This document shows positions 34,201 through 42,611 of a DNA stretch of 58,636 nucleotides, in pieces. A program made the translations under genes and the position numbers. The stretch is from Iodobacter sp. (GTDB lineage: Bacteria > Pseudomonadota > Gammaproteobacteria > Burkholderiales > Chitinibacteraceae), in the NCBI RefSeq assembly GCF_025352645.1, contig NZ_JANXSO010000026.1, positions 1 through 58,636 of the forward strand, read 5' to 3'. The first letter of the stretch is position 1. Every line of letters begins with the position of its first letter. Below the pieces are notes generated by a model that was not told the DNA's origin, did no database searches, and saw only the letters and a list, made by a program, of their open reading frames with translations.

Positions 34201-34528
34201 CGAGCGCCAATTGCTGCTCTTTAAACGCCTGCTTGCTGCCCTGAGCTTCCTTTTTTGCGGCGGCAAACTGTGTGGTTAAGCCTTTAGAGGGCGCATCGGC
34301 ATCGCTGATTTCCCGTGCTAATCGAGCGACATCGGCCTGCGCCGCCTGCCATGCTTTACGTGCCTCATCGGTTTGCCGTTTCATGGGCCCAAAGGCATCG
34401 AGTTTGCCTGAGGTCGCCTGCATTTCTTGTAACGATGCTCGGTACTGCTCCGACAGACGTGACATGCCCTTTTGCACGGCAGAGCCGTCAAAACCAATCT
34501 TGATCGCGAGGGAAACATCGTTACTCAT
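31208..34528 (-). CDS. Tail length tape measure protein
   Basis: 1106 aa, the longest phage gene. N-terminal coiled coil (about 10-220), then a TP901-type core (ALFESAMSDVKKVVDFDSPKGF, MPITAEGLARIAEAGGQMG, ALATTMLSLGKTPEIAATGINALL), hydrophobic helices (about 560-640) that may insert in the host membrane, a second coiled coil (700-960) and a Gly-rich end. It fixes tail length and assists DNA ejection. The ATG overlaps the TGA of the upstream -1 frameshift product, as usual for chaperone-tape measure pairs. Confidence 0.95.
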   Translation of the reverse strand: MSNDVSLAIKIGFDGSAVQKGMSRLSEQYRASLQEMQATSGKLDAFGPMKRQTDEARKAWQAAQADVARLAREISDADAPSKGLTTQFAAAKKEAQGSKQAFKEQQLALEVLRRELQTAGVAAGNASAGQAKLRTSISATNQVLSRLKTADSAREILGIRGNDEINAEINQAKAAYNALKETGLASTSELARAGLALTQQVGELKGELSGMPTVLDQIKEGAAGLIAAAAGIGLTIHQAILFESAMSDVKKVVDFDSPKGFIQLSRELKDLSREMPITAEGLARIAEAGGQMGTASEDIKGFVTVTAKMASAFKMLPEEAGKAVGELMNQFALSIPQVVKLGDTLNQLGNKTNATEKDIIAVLTRTGGMARQFGLTAEQVAALATTMLSLGKTPEIAATGINALLLKLQTGKTQSKEFQDALANIGLSSRQLATDIAANPQVALQKFLATIALLDKQTAAETLAQLFGAEYSDDLATLVGGLELYQKALTISEDKTASAGSMNREFAERIKTTEAQLQLAKNAITEAAIALGTVFLPAVVLAAKSVASMVQSIATLIENYPLLSAAAAVALSVLAGYAALRAIYAGVVIAITSMSASLATLGGASTAAGTGMATFAASMAAVAPQVIALTALFAASYWAGGKIAEMIVKESAALRDERAEIAQSLQIYKEFNTLKTKLADASAPAGAVDQVQQAKQAALADRDSYQQNLAAAQEYVNGAIALIQKLANERQRLSQLLKNLDQAVAAEEKKLAEETLRSQISAMEQVAQQRKTRLDAALNEERQYIERVKELHSKLADAKSANEDRLREIKRRGMSEEQQQSDILAQAKDKQNKAADLNARAQTAANQGRNKEAEQLAQLAQKEAEGAASLGERLKDNKQAYELVAKSGELIEQGIKAEIAANNVAAQIARYKAANEYAAYQRVLGLINDLTTQLTALTAEDKHIAIKAEIDDAMKAIAQLQAEINGLKDKTVTVTLAQRNTHQASSPTGLQGGGALAGYGGGDRIPALLEAGEFVLRKEAVRKYGSGLIWRLNQMNFDSGKLPRFALGGLVGGGLTPALASAPASANDSITVNLNLGGKTFVMQSERQQARQLVETLRFMDRGRVA

Positions 34529-34952
34529 TGGTTCAGCCCTAATTCATCTAGCGCTGCAATAAACACGGAATAGGGATAGATCCATACTTGGCTATGCCCT
34601 AATCGAACCAAGGTGCAGGCGGCGTGGAGCAAGGTTTTTAGGCTGCGGCGGGCAGGACACGGGCCGCCTGAATCAGCTTGTTCCGCAGCGTAAAAAAATC
34701 TGCATTTATGCCCTTGGCGGCATCAATCACTTGACGTAGTTCAGAGGGCGTCATGGTTTCGACTTGAGCCATCGTTAGGCTGGATAATCGGGGGATGTCA
34801 GCCAGCGAGATATCATTGAATAGGGCTTCGGCGACTAAATCGGGCTCGGCGCTGTTGATCAGCTCTTGCAGCCACAAACGAATATCCGCCACGGTCAGTT
34901 CGCGTACTTCAAACGAGATATCGCCGACCGTGAGCGTTTTAACGGCCCGCAT
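34525..34952 (-). CDS. Tail assembly chaperone with -1 frameshift extension (gpG/gpGT-like)
   Basis: Zero-frame product: 104 aa, 34638-34952, MRAVKTLTVGDISFEVRELT, ending PAAA. At residues 85-87 the frame runs GAT TTT TTT, giving the slippery heptamer T-TTT-TTT (seven T, opposite 34692-34698). A -1 slip there continues in an open frame for 55 codons (starting YAAEQADSGG, ending ALDELGLNQ) to a TGA at 34527-34525, which overlaps the tape-measure ATG. The product would be 142 aa. This matches the lambda G/GT arrangement, where a small part of ribosomes makes the longer chaperone needed for tail assembly. I see no obvious downstream pseudoknot. Confidence 0.8.
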
Positions 34953-35684
34953 TTAAATAAATCCATAACGGAAATAGGACGATGTGCCCATGGGGCGCGA
35001 TTCGTCTTTTAATAGCTTGCCTTCAAGCTCTATTTTAGAAAAATCATCGTCAATCAGATCCAGTGATTTCAAGGGTGAAAAACGCACCCGCCATAAATCC
35101 ACGGCACAGGGCTTGGCTGAATCGGCTTCGTTCAGTCCATCGAAGGCCAGTGTGTATTCTTCACCGGTCGCGGTAATGGCCTCGACTATATTTTGCAGGC
35201 CAAAGGCGTAGCTCACTTTGATCGTGCTGGCGTCGGCGATGCTGCTGCCATCGGGAATTAAAATCCCTGCACCGCTGACTTGATAATCGCTACCGGCCAC
35301 ATAGGTGATGGTTGCGCCGCTATTGCTGACGACCACTGCGCTAGCGCCGATTTTATCTAGCCGGATCAAGGCGCCTTTATAAGCAGTGTGGCTTTCAGCG
35401 GTGATGGTGCCGCTGGCGATACTGCTGGCATTGCCAAACAACGCGATGGCTAAATTGGCTGCATTGAGATTGTGCAGCGTCAACGCGACCTTCACCTCTT
35501 TGATGCGGGTAATGGCATCGGCAATACCGCCACCGGGGTTTTCATAATCGGCGAGCTCTTTCGATTCATCGTCGATGGTGAGCGATAATTTGGAGGTGTT
35601 ACCGATCCGCTGCAGATTATTTTGCTGAAAGCGACCGAGGTAAACCTTGCCCTTACCCACAAAACTACGTTTTTGGAAGGCCAT
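34953..35684 (-). CDS. Major tail (tube) protein
   Basis: 243 aa from the ATG at 35684 (MAFQKRSFVGKGKVYLG), seven bases after AGGAG. A beta-rich protein with the tail-tube layout: YLGRFQQNNLQRIGNTSKLSLTID, an immunoglobulin-like central insertion, and a C-terminal EYTLAFDGLNEAD / LWRVRFSPLKSLDLI. The gene lies immediately before the chaperone and tape measure, the standard position of gpV. Confidence 0.85.
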   Translation of the reverse strand: MAFQKRSFVGKGKVYLGRFQQNNLQRIGNTSKLSLTIDDESKELADYENPGGGIADAITRIKEVKVALTLHNLNAANLAIALFGNASSIASGTITAESHTAYKGALIRLDKIGASAVVVSNSGATITYVAGSDYQVSGAGILIPDGSSIADASTIKVSYAFGLQNIVEAITATGEEYTLAFDGLNEADSAKPCAVDLWRVRFSPLKSLDLIDDDFSKIELEGKLLKDESRPMGTSSYFRYGFI

Positions 35685-35847
35685 CATCTTGCTCCTTGTC
35701 ATTCAGGGTTTTTTTAAACTTAAGTAGATCGGCGATGCCTTGGCTAATGAGCCAGTTCGCCAGTGCATCGGGTAAATCCAGTGTGCTGCCCGCTGGATAC
35801 AGCTGGCCTTCATGGATATGCGGCGATGTTAAGATCACAGCGATCAT
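35665..35847 (-). CDS. Small phage protein (DUF7210-like)
   Basis: 60 aa, MIAVILTSPHIHEGQLYPAG; a short protein of the kind V-x-L..P..H.G..Y.AG with a small acidic tail, common between head-completion and tail-tube genes. It overlaps the tail-tube start by about 20 bases. Confidence 0.65.
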   Translation of the reverse strand: MIAVILTSPHIHEGQLYPAGSTLDLPDALANWLISQGIADLLKFKKTLNDKEQDDGLPKT

Positions 35848-35848
35848 G

Positions 35849-36271
35849 TTAATTCCCTTGTGAAAGATCCTGCCTATTGCACAAATAGCGGATCTGATAG
35901 CGCGTCACCAGATGCTCGGCGATCGAATCGGCGTCTTCAAAATCCCAATCACAATCCACTTCATGAATTAAAAAGGCCGGTTCAGAGGAGTGGCTCAGCG
36001 CGAGCATGGCTTGATTGGCGCTGACTTGTAATTCATCGGCCTGCTGATGGGCGAGATCTCCCCGCGTTAAAACATGCAAAACCACGCTTAATTGCCGCTC
36101 TGATAATTCGCCTGCAATGCTTTCTACAGACTCGGCCTGTGGCTCTAAAATCAGCAACGGCATGTTTTCTCGTCTGGCGGCTAAAATGGGAGCGCGATAC
36201 ACAGGGACGGTGAGTGCGGCATCCAGTCTGGCCTGCAGCGTATTGAGAATGCGCTCACGGATCGATGGCAT
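35849..36271 (-). CDS. Putative tail terminator (gpU-like)
   Basis: 140 aa. MPSIRERILNTLQARLDAAL start, a central strand LLILEPQAESVESIAGE and an acidic VDCDWDFEDADS. The length, order and N-terminal helix fit tail-terminator proteins placed just before the tail-tube gene. It overlaps the end of the 66-aa gene. Confidence 0.7.
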   Translation of the reverse strand: MPSIRERILNTLQARLDAALTVPVYRAPILAARRENMPLLILEPQAESVESIAGELSERQLSVVLHVLTRGDLAHQQADELQVSANQAMLALSHSSEPAFLIHEVDCDWDFEDADSIAEHLVTRYQIRYLCNRQDLSQGN

Positions 36272-36455
36272 TTGAAATACCGCTTATGACTTGCTTCATA
36301 TTCATATTCATAAATGTGCTAGCCATCATTCCCGAATGCTTTAATCGGGAATTCAGTAGCGCTGCTGGATCTCCGACAAAAACACTAGTGGATGACGCTT
36401 TTATTGAATGCGCCATTTGGGGCCTTATTTCGAGCCATACGCTTAAGGTTTGCAT
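36255..36455 (-). CDS. Small phage protein between head-tail connectors
   Basis: 66 aa, MQTLSVWLEIRPQMAHSIKA. The ATG overlaps the end of the gpFII-like gene by 13 bases, and its stop overlaps the next start, so it is inserted in a tightly coupled operon. No family recognised; it may be a truncated connector protein. Confidence 0.45.
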   Translation of the reverse strand: MQTLSVWLEIRPQMAHSIKASSTSVFVGDPAALLNSRLKHSGMMASTFMNMNMKQVISGISNAIDP

Positions 36456-36748
36456 AATCTGATTTCCAACTCGCTTCCATCACGAATCGCCCGCACGGCT
36501 TGCATGCGATAATCAATGCCGTCGATCTGCAACTGATCCGTCGCGCTAATGCCCGGCATGGCAGACAAGGGACAATGGATTTGATAGTCGGTATTGAGCT
36601 GGAAGTGGTTCAAAATCTCACCATCAGGCGCTCTAAAATCCACCCAAGCGCTGCCGCCTGAAGCCCCTGACGATGAAGTCCAAACCGCTATTTTAAGCAG
36701 ACCCGCACGTTGCGCTGCCTGATACAGCGTTTCAATCATGCCGCTCAT
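36443..36748 (-). CDS. Head-tail joining protein (gpFII-like)
   Basis: 101 aa from the ATG at 36748, which overlaps the major-capsid stop (ATGA). Contains SAWVDFRAPDGEILNHF, the PF05354-type strand region, and MPGISATDQLQIDGIDYRM. In lambda the FII protein joins the filled head to the tail; the order after gpE supports this. Confidence 0.75.
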   Translation of the reverse strand: MSGMIETLYQAAQRAGLLKIAVWTSSSGASGGSAWVDFRAPDGEILNHFQLNTDYQIHCPLSAMPGISATDQLQIDGIDYRMQAVRAIRDGSELEIRLCKP

Positions 36749-37755
36749 GACATGGTCAGCTTGATCAGCACGCCGGGACGGTGGCACATCGGTAGTGGGT
36801 TGGATTGGGTATGCAGATCGGTGCCTCGATCAAACTTGCGAGGTTCCTGTTTGGCATACAGTGGTAGCCCCAGTGTGTTCACCGTTTCATTAAAATCAGC
36901 CGGAGAAAAGTAGGTGCTAAAGGTATCAATCGTGCCCAGCGGAAAAGCGTGCGCTTCCCCAGCGGCAATAAAGCGCCGCACATTACCTATGGCATCGCTG
37001 GCCTTGCCTCGGTATTCCTCAAAAGTGACACCCGCAAAGGTAAAGCCCCGGCGCATATCGTTAATTAAAATCGCCCCCTGTTGCCAGTTGGTAAAGGCGG
37101 TTTTAACGTCCTTATGGCTGGTGAATGCTGCAAAAAACTCGGGAGAACACAGGCAATGCATCTCGCTCATAAATTCACCGAGCAAGGCCTCTTCGACCAT
37201 GCCCACCACCTCGAGGCATTTGGCTTTGACATCGGTCGCACTGGCTGGATTAGCGATCACAAAATTCACGACTTGAGCGCTTAAATCAAATTCGTCAAAC
37301 AGGTTGTAAATCGTACTGCCGTCGGCATCCAGAATCTCTCCCTTGAGCGCGCCCATCCGTAGATGTTCCAGCGTAATCGCGTGCTTATTCCGCATGGTCT
37401 CTAAATGTTGCGCCGCCACACTGGCGATCGATTCCATTTCGGTTTCTGAACCAAAAGCACGAATACCCTGTATTTCCTCGGGAAGCACCACATCGTCGTG
37501 GGGAATATGCGGAATAATAAAAGAGCGCAATGCCCGCTTGCCCCGCGAGCCAACGGTGCCCGGAGAACCTGGCGGAAGGGTGGGGAGCAGGTTTAAAACA
37601 CCATTACGTGATTCAATAATAATTTGCCGAGTGCGCACGGGCTTGGCTGGGAACAGGTTTAAAGCTTCCAAACGACCATAGCGATTGGGAATCAGATTGA
37701 TGGCCGTGGTCAGCGCGGCCATCGAAAAGCCCGGATTATTAAAGGGATTATTCAT
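36745..37755 (-). CDS. Major capsid protein (lambda gpE family)
   Basis: 336 aa, the usual length. MNNPFNNPGFSMAALTTAIN start, VRTRQIIIESRNGVLNLLPT, FIIPHIPHDDVVLPEEIQG and VTFEEYRGKASDAIGNVRRF are hallmarks of the gpE/HK97-fold family. It follows the decoration protein gene and precedes the gpFII-like gene, as in lambda. Confidence 0.95.
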   Translation of the reverse strand: MNNPFNNPGFSMAALTTAINLIPNRYGRLEALNLFPAKPVRTRQIIIESRNGVLNLLPTLPPGSPGTVGSRGKRALRSFIIPHIPHDDVVLPEEIQGIRAFGSETEMESIASVAAQHLETMRNKHAITLEHLRMGALKGEILDADGSTIYNLFDEFDLSAQVVNFVIANPASATDVKAKCLEVVGMVEEALLGEFMSEMHCLCSPEFFAAFTSHKDVKTAFTNWQQGAILINDMRRGFTFAGVTFEEYRGKASDAIGNVRRFIAAGEAHAFPLGTIDTFSTYFSPADFNETVNTLGLPLYAKQEPRKFDRGTDLHTQSNPLPMCHRPGVLIKLTMS

Positions 37756-37766
37756 GACGGTTCCTC

Positions 37767-38144
37767 CTAGGCTGCAGCGCGAATCAAAATACCGCGCTGT
37801 TCAAGCTGAGCAATGGCGATGGCTTTTTGCGGAGCCGTAATCGTGGCGGGCCAGACGATGACGGTGCTGGCCACAATGGCGTGCCGCGCAATCAGCAGCG
37901 CATCGTCTTCCAGCGCCAATGTGGCATTGACCGCGTGAGCAAGCAGCCCGACAGCGATTTCTGCCCCATTGTTGGCCGTTGGATTCAGGGCCACCAGTTG
38001 AGCAGAGGCTGTGAGTCGTGCCACGACCGTGGCAGCAGGTAAATTCTGTGCGGCTGCTACCGTCGCGACTTCGCGGGAATAAAGACTGGGCGCTTCGTAC
38101 TTAAGCCAATCGCCCAGATTGAGGGATTCAATAATGGCGGACAT
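37767..38144 (-). CDS. Head decoration protein (gpD-like)
   Basis: 125 aa. KYEAPSLYSREVATVAAAQNL and a C-terminal QKAIAIAQLEQRGILIRAA match the lambda gpD family of trimeric capsid-stabilising proteins. Lies between the S49 protease and major capsid genes in the lambda order. Confidence 0.88.
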   Translation of the reverse strand: MSAIIESLNLGDWLKYEAPSLYSREVATVAAAQNLPAATVVARLTASAQLVALNPTANNGAEIAVGLLAHAVNATLALEDDALLIARHAIVASTVIVWPATITAPQKAIAIAQLEQRGILIRAAA

Positions 38145-38147
38145 GAG

Positions 38148-39449
38148 CTACTCCCGATGAATGAGTTTTTTAACGGCGTTGACGATGGCACTGCTTTCAA
38201 CGGGGCTGCTGATCCCTGTGTCGGCACTAATGCGAGAGCTAATCTCCGGCTGCTCGGCGCGGGCATCAAGCAGGATGTGGCGAACTTGGGCCTCACTCAT
38301 CCCCGCCGCTAAAAATTCCACTGTGCGGTTGGAAGTACCGGCAATCAGACACAGCTCGGCGATGGCCTGTGCATCGCTGCTTTCCACGGGTAATGCCGCT
38401 GTCGGTGGTGGCGGACTAAGCGGAGCAGTGACTGGCGTGACTATCGTTGTCTGGATGGGGATGGCAGCAGCACTTGCTGGTGTAGTCATCACTGGCGCTG
38501 CTGCTAATTGGGGAGTGGGTGTTTCAAGGCCGTCCATGACGTGCTCCTGCTGAGCGAGGGTAGAAGGGGAAATCACTGCACGGGGAGGGCTCAATTTCTG
38601 CGTTGCCGAGAGTGAGTTTTCAAAATCAATGAGCAATTGATCAAAGCTCAGTACCGCATCGGCTAAGCCTGCAGCCACGGCATCTTGCCCAAAGTACAGA
38701 CCCGCTTCGGTAGCGCGAATCGCCTCACTATCCAAAGCCCGCAGGGTGGCCATCTGATGGATAAACAGGCTGTAAATCCGCTCAACCTCAGCTTGCAAAG
38801 CCGAAGCGGCATGGGGTGAAAGAGGGGCATGTGGTGTGAAATCATTTTTATGATGACCGGCATAGAGCGCGGTGTACTTCAAGCCGTCTTGGGCGTCTTT
38901 CAGTGATTGATCGACATGCAGGGCAATCACACCGATGGATCCCACACCTGCTGTGGCCGAGAGGGTTAAACGGGATGCCGCAGCGGCTAGTGCATAGGCC
39001 GCTGAATAGGCTGAGTCATTGGCATGTGCCCAGATCGGTTTAACTTGGCTGGCCAGTCGGATCTGCTGTGCCAGCTCAAATACCCCGCCAGCCTCGCCCC
39101 CTGAGGAGTCAATATCCAGCAAGATGCCTTGAATTTGCGGGTCGCTCATGGCTGCATCGAGGCGGGCTGCTATTTCGGCATAGGAGAGCAAGCCAGACGC
39201 CGCTTCCAGTCCCATGCTGCGCCGCACCAGCGTGCCGTAAATAGGAATGACGGCGATATGGCGTTCACTTGATAAGAGGGCGACCGTATTGCATGGGTTC
39301 TGCAAGTTTTGCACGGTGGTTTCAGGGATCAAGCTTTGCACTTGTCCAATGCGCGAGCCCAATACCGACAGAATCACATCCAGTTTCGAGCGGGCAATCA
39401 ATAGCGGCACCCCGTAGAGACGGGATGCTAAATGGATCAGTTGCATCAT
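38148..39449 (-). CDS. Phage head maturation protease (S49/SppA-like, gpC) with scaffold-like tail
   Basis: 433 aa. The protease part (about 65-290) contains HIAVIPIYGTLVRR, GILLDIDSSGGEAGG, DSAYSAAYALAAAA (catalytic Ser) and GVGSIGVIALHVDQS (the Lys-type dyad region of S49 enzymes). The C-terminal 140 residues are Pro/Ala/Thr-rich, then helical, consistent with a nested scaffold domain as in lambda C/Nu3. An internal ATG for a separate scaffold is possible but not resolved. Upstream is the inserted ParDE pair. Confidence 0.9.
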   Translation of the reverse strand: MMQLIHLASRLYGVPLLIARSKLDVILSVLGSRIGQVQSLIPETTVQNLQNPCNTVALLSSERHIAVIPIYGTLVRRSMGLEAASGLLSYAEIAARLDAAMSDPQIQGILLDIDSSGGEAGGVFELAQQIRLASQVKPIWAHANDSAYSAAYALAAAASRLTLSATAGVGSIGVIALHVDQSLKDAQDGLKYTALYAGHHKNDFTPHAPLSPHAASALQAEVERIYSLFIHQMATLRALDSEAIRATEAGLYFGQDAVAAGLADAVLSFDQLLIDFENSLSATQKLSPPRAVISPSTLAQQEHVMDGLETPTPQLAAAPVMTTPASAAAIPIQTTIVTPVTAPLSPPPPTAALPVESSDAQAIAELCLIAGTSNRTVEFLAAGMSEAQVRHILLDARAEQPEISSRISADTGISSPVESSAIVNAVKKLIHRE

Positions 39450-39595
39450 TTATCCTTGCGGCGGCGGGCGAAGGGAGTGGCGTAAAACGCTTATTCACGC
39501 ATCAATGGCATGATGTTTTTTGTGAGGCGGTTGACAAGATCCGCCGAATCGCATTGAATGATTTGTTAATAGTTAATAATAGTTAGGAGAAGGTC

Positions 39596-39853
39596 ATGCC
39601 CACCAGCGTTGCTTTAAGCCCTCATTTTGAAAGCTTTATTCGTGAGCAAGTCGATCACGGCCGCTATAACAACGCCAGCGAAGTGGTCCGTGCGGGCTTA
39701 CGTCTGTTAGAAGAGCACGAGTTACGCCAATCGCTGCAACTTGAGGCTTTACGTGCGGATATCGCAGCGGGCAAAGCCAGCGGAGCCAGCAAACCGGCGG
39801 AAGATGTTTTTGAGCGACTGGAAGCCAAGTACAAGCAAGATGGGCGTTCTTAA
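39596..39853 (+). CDS. parD: ParD-type antitoxin
   Basis: 85 aa. Ribbon-helix-helix SVALSPHFESFIREQVDHGRYNNASEVVRAGLRLLEEHE-type pattern (VxLxxHF..FI..QV..GRY.NASEVVR), the standard ParD N-terminus, with an Ala/Glu-rich C-terminus. AGGAG lies 6 bases before the ATG. Its stop codon overlaps the parE start. Opposite strand to the portal and protease genes. Confidence 0.95.
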   Translation: MPTSVALSPHFESFIREQVDHGRYNNASEVVRAGLRLLEEHELRQSLQLEALRADIAAGKASGASKPAEDVFERLEAKYKQDGRS

Positions 39854-40152
39854 TGCAACTTCTGATTTCGCCGCTGGCAGAACAAGACCTTGAACAAATT
39901 GCAGACTTTATTGCTCAAGACCAGCCGCTTCGGGCACTGAGCTTTGTGCAAGCGTTGCACAAGCAGTGCAAAAATATTGCCATGCAGCCACAGATTTACC
40001 GCTTACGCACTGAGCTGGGCAGCGATATTCGCTCCTGTGCTTATGGGCACTACGTTATTTTCTTTGCGGCTCAAGAGCAGGAGCTACATATTATTCGTGT
40101 GCTACATGGCTCGCGTGATATTCACGCGGCCCTGAATGAGTCTCAGCATTAG
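39853..40152 (+). CDS. parE: ParE-type toxin (RelE/ParE superfamily)
   Basis: 99 aa. QLLISPLAEQDLEQIADFIAQD, LRTELGSDIRSCAYGHYVIFF and IIRVLHGSRDIHAAL are the ParE core; ParE toxins poison DNA gyrase. Ends 4 bases past the stop of the portal gene (tail-to-tail). Confidence 0.95.
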   Translation: MQLLISPLAEQDLEQIADFIAQDQPLRALSFVQALHKQCKNIAMQPQIYRLRTELGSDIRSCAYGHYVIFFAAQEQELHIIRVLHGSRDIHAALNESQH

Positions 40153-41651
40153 CCTGCGTCCATTTTGCTTTGAGATGGCCCTGTTGCAGGTGGTGGGCTG
40201 CGCTCTGCCGTTGGCTGGTCATGGCGCGGATCTGAATCAAACACTAACCCAAGCTCATCGGCCCGCTGGTTGTCAGCGGCAATCTCGCGGTCGATGTCTT
40301 CGGCGTCGTAGCCAAAGGCTGAAATGGCTTCGGAGCGGGAGAGCAGTCCGGCGCGAATGGCGGTGAGCATGGCGTCGAATTCTTTCTTCGGGTCCACCCA
40401 TTGCCAGCCCTGTGGTATCCATTTCACGGCTACGCAGCTACGGCGATGCTGGGCAAAACTGGGTAATTGAAGTGCGCCCTCTAATACCGCCTGTTCCATC
40501 CATGCTGACCAAATCGGGCGGCAGAGCTGATGCACAATCACCCCGTGTTGAAGCGCTTCGCAGCGACGACGAAATTCCAGTAGCCCAGCACGAATTGACG
40601 AGTAATTTACTTGGGACAAATCGCCGGTGAGCATTTCATAAGTAATCCCCATGGCTGCTGCTACAGCGCGAAACTGCTGACGCATAAACTCGACATAGGA
40701 ATTGCCTAAGTCCGCCGGTGAGGAGAATTTAATATCCTCTCCCGGCTCTAAAATTTGTAAAGTGCCCGGCTCGAGCCCGGCAAACGACACGCCATTGGTG
40801 TCAGACAGACCCTCGCCCATGAGATTGTCTTCAGGGGCGAGGCGAGTGATAAAGCCAGCAAACATGGCCGCTGTTTTTTTACGCACCAGTTCGGCATCGT
40901 CGTACTGATCCAGCTCATTGAGTTTGACCAGCGCTCTGGCCAACCAAGGCTCGCCACGGATTTGACCGGGGCGTAATGGACGAAAAAGGTGGATGATTTC
41001 ACTGGACGGAACACGCACTATCTCGCTTGCTTGTGAAGCACCCACACCCGACATCGGCGCAAAAGCCCCATCGCCAGGATGGTTGCGATACAGGTGATAA
41101 GCGACTCGCTGCCCTAAGCTATCAAATTCGATACCTGCTCGGATGACATTGCCCGAACTGAGTACTTGATTCAGGGTGGCGGGCAAGTGTTCAGGTTCAA
41201 GCAGCTGCAATTGTAAAGCCACCGCCAGCGCATCTTCTGGGCGACGGTAGCGCAGGCGAATCAGGCATTCGCCACCTTCTAACATGGCTCGGCAAGCCAG
41301 CGCTTGCAGACCGTAAAAATCAGTCAGCCCAGCAGCATCGGCATCCACACACCAGTCTCGCCATAGCGCTTGAATGGCTTCGCGTTGCACGGAATTAAGC
41401 AGCATCGATTGGGGCTTAATGCCGGTGCCGATGGCGTTCGCCACAAAAGCTTCCACACCTGCAGCGGCCCAAGCGTTGCGCCGGATCAGATCACGGCTTT
41501 TAGCGCATAGCTCGTTTTGGCTATAGGCCAGCGCGGCAATGGCACTGGGATTGCCCGCCTGCCAAGCCATGGCCCGACGGCCCGAGCCGATTCCATCATA
41601 AGTCGGTGTAGATCCGCCAAATAAATAGCGTTTTAGATTCGTCAGCCACAT
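40149..41651 (-). CDS. Portal protein (lambda gpB family)
   Basis: 500 aa from the ATG at 41651, which overlaps the gpW stop (TAATG). Family segments: WLTNLKRYLFGGSTP, NELCAKSRDLIRRNAWAAAG, GGECLIRLRYRRPEDAL, GQIRGEPWLARALVKLNELD and EMLTGDLSQVNYSSIRAGLLEFRRR, all conserved in lambda-type portals. It forms the dodecameric DNA gate. Its Ala/Pro/Ser-rich end abuts parE. Confidence 0.95.
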   Translation of the reverse strand: MWLTNLKRYLFGGSTPTYDGIGSGRRAMAWQAGNPSAIAALAYSQNELCAKSRDLIRRNAWAAAGVEAFVANAIGTGIKPQSMLLNSVQREAIQALWRDWCVDADAAGLTDFYGLQALACRAMLEGGECLIRLRYRRPEDALAVALQLQLLEPEHLPATLNQVLSSGNVIRAGIEFDSLGQRVAYHLYRNHPGDGAFAPMSGVGASQASEIVRVPSSEIIHLFRPLRPGQIRGEPWLARALVKLNELDQYDDAELVRKKTAAMFAGFITRLAPEDNLMGEGLSDTNGVSFAGLEPGTLQILEPGEDIKFSSPADLGNSYVEFMRQQFRAVAAAMGITYEMLTGDLSQVNYSSIRAGLLEFRRRCEALQHGVIVHQLCRPIWSAWMEQAVLEGALQLPSFAQHRRSCVAVKWIPQGWQWVDPKKEFDAMLTAIRAGLLSRSEAISAFGYDAEDIDREIAADNQRADELGLVFDSDPRHDQPTAERSPPPATGPSQSKMDAG

Positions 41652-41872
41652 TAACTGGCTTTCCTCGTGATGATACGAATCTGCCGTGGTGCACGCGGCC
41701 AAAGATCTGTTGCGACGGCTTGCGCCATTAAATCTGCTTTGATGAGCCGAATGGCGGTTTTGATTTCATCGACCGAGCGATATTCAACGGTTTTATCGGC
41801 AAAGCTCACCCGCTTTTCACCCTTAGCCAGCGCGTCTTCGAGCAGCGTCAGTTGTTCTTGGGTATGGGCCAT
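41651..41872 (-). CDS. Head-tail joining protein (gpW/phiHSIC gp6-like)
   Basis: 73 aa, the usual size. MAHTQEQLTLLEDALAKGEK, VSFADKTVEYRSVDEIKTAIR is the gpW signature. Located between the tail-fibre-like cassette and portal and coupled to portal. Confidence 0.9.
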   Translation of the reverse strand: MAHTQEQLTLLEDALAKGEKRVSFADKTVEYRSVDEIKTAIRLIKADLMAQAVATDLWPRAPRQIRIITRKAS

Positions 41873-41886
41873 GGTGATTCTCGCTA

Positions 41887-42609
41887 TTAAATAACTCTCG
41901 TTGCCACAAGGTGGCTACCCGCCTTGATCACCACATTGGATGCGGCGACTTCGGAGGCAAAGCGGATTTGGATATTGCCTGCAGTAGCGCCAGTGATGAC
42001 CAAGATCGACGCGGTCGCCAGCGTGTTTGCGTTAATCATATCAATGGCCGTGCTGGCCGTTCCCGTATCGGCAGCCCGTTGATTGCTGAGAGCGCTGGCG
42101 GTGGGCGAAGTCGGAATATTCCATTGCGCCGCAACAGTTGCCCCAGCAGGAACGGCTTGGGTCAGCGTCATGCCGGTGGTGAGCGCGGCCGTTTGGAAGA
42201 TCACCTTTGCCTCGAGCGCGTAGTGGCTATTGGCGGCGAGTGCGATCATCAGGCCGCTCGCATTGCTGAGTGTCACGCTACTATTACTGACATCGGTGCT
42301 CATCCGAGCCGTGGTCAAGCGGCTGTCCGTTGTGGCGGAGAGGTCGATCCATGTATTGCTATCGCACCAATAGGGCTTGTTATCGGCGGCAAGCCGCGCA
42401 ATGCCTCCAGCAAAGGTTGAGGAGGGGGCAGGTAAAGAAGCGACCAGCGGCGCTAATAAATAGGTGGTGGTTAAATCAATCCAAGTACTGCCATCGCACC
42501 AATAGGGCTTATTATCGGTGGCGAGTCGCACGGTGACCCCAGCTAATGCAGCCGAGGCAGCGGGCAGAGTGTTGAGTAATGGCGCTGTGCGATAGGATAA
42601 ATCTTTCAC
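41887..42609 (-). CDS. Phage tail/fibre-like protein with repeated NKPYWCD motifs
   Basis: 240 aa. Two copies of a unit RLAxDNKPYWCDxxTWIDL in the first 100 residues, then a Ser/Thr/Ala-rich beta domain (AAQWNIPTSPTASALSNQRAAD). Such short modules are common in side-tail-fibre proteins. It is located between terminase and portal, which is atypical for a fibre. Confidence 0.65.
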   Translation of the reverse strand: MKDLSYRTAPLLNTLPAASAALAGVTVRLATDNKPYWCDGSTWIDLTTTYLLAPLVASLPAPSSTFAGGIARLAADNKPYWCDSNTWIDLSATTDSRLTTARMSTDVSNSSVTLSNASGLMIALAANSHYALEAKVIFQTAALTTGMTLTQAVPAGATVAAQWNIPTSPTASALSNQRAADTGTASTAIDMINANTLATASILVITGATAGNIQIRFASEVAASNVVIKAGSHLVATRVI

Positions 42610-42611
42610 AA

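Noticed and set aside
38148-38600. Separate internal scaffold gene inside the S49 protease
   Set aside because: An internal start is plausible from lambda Nu3 but no clear ribosome-binding site was found, so it is only mentioned in the protease entry.
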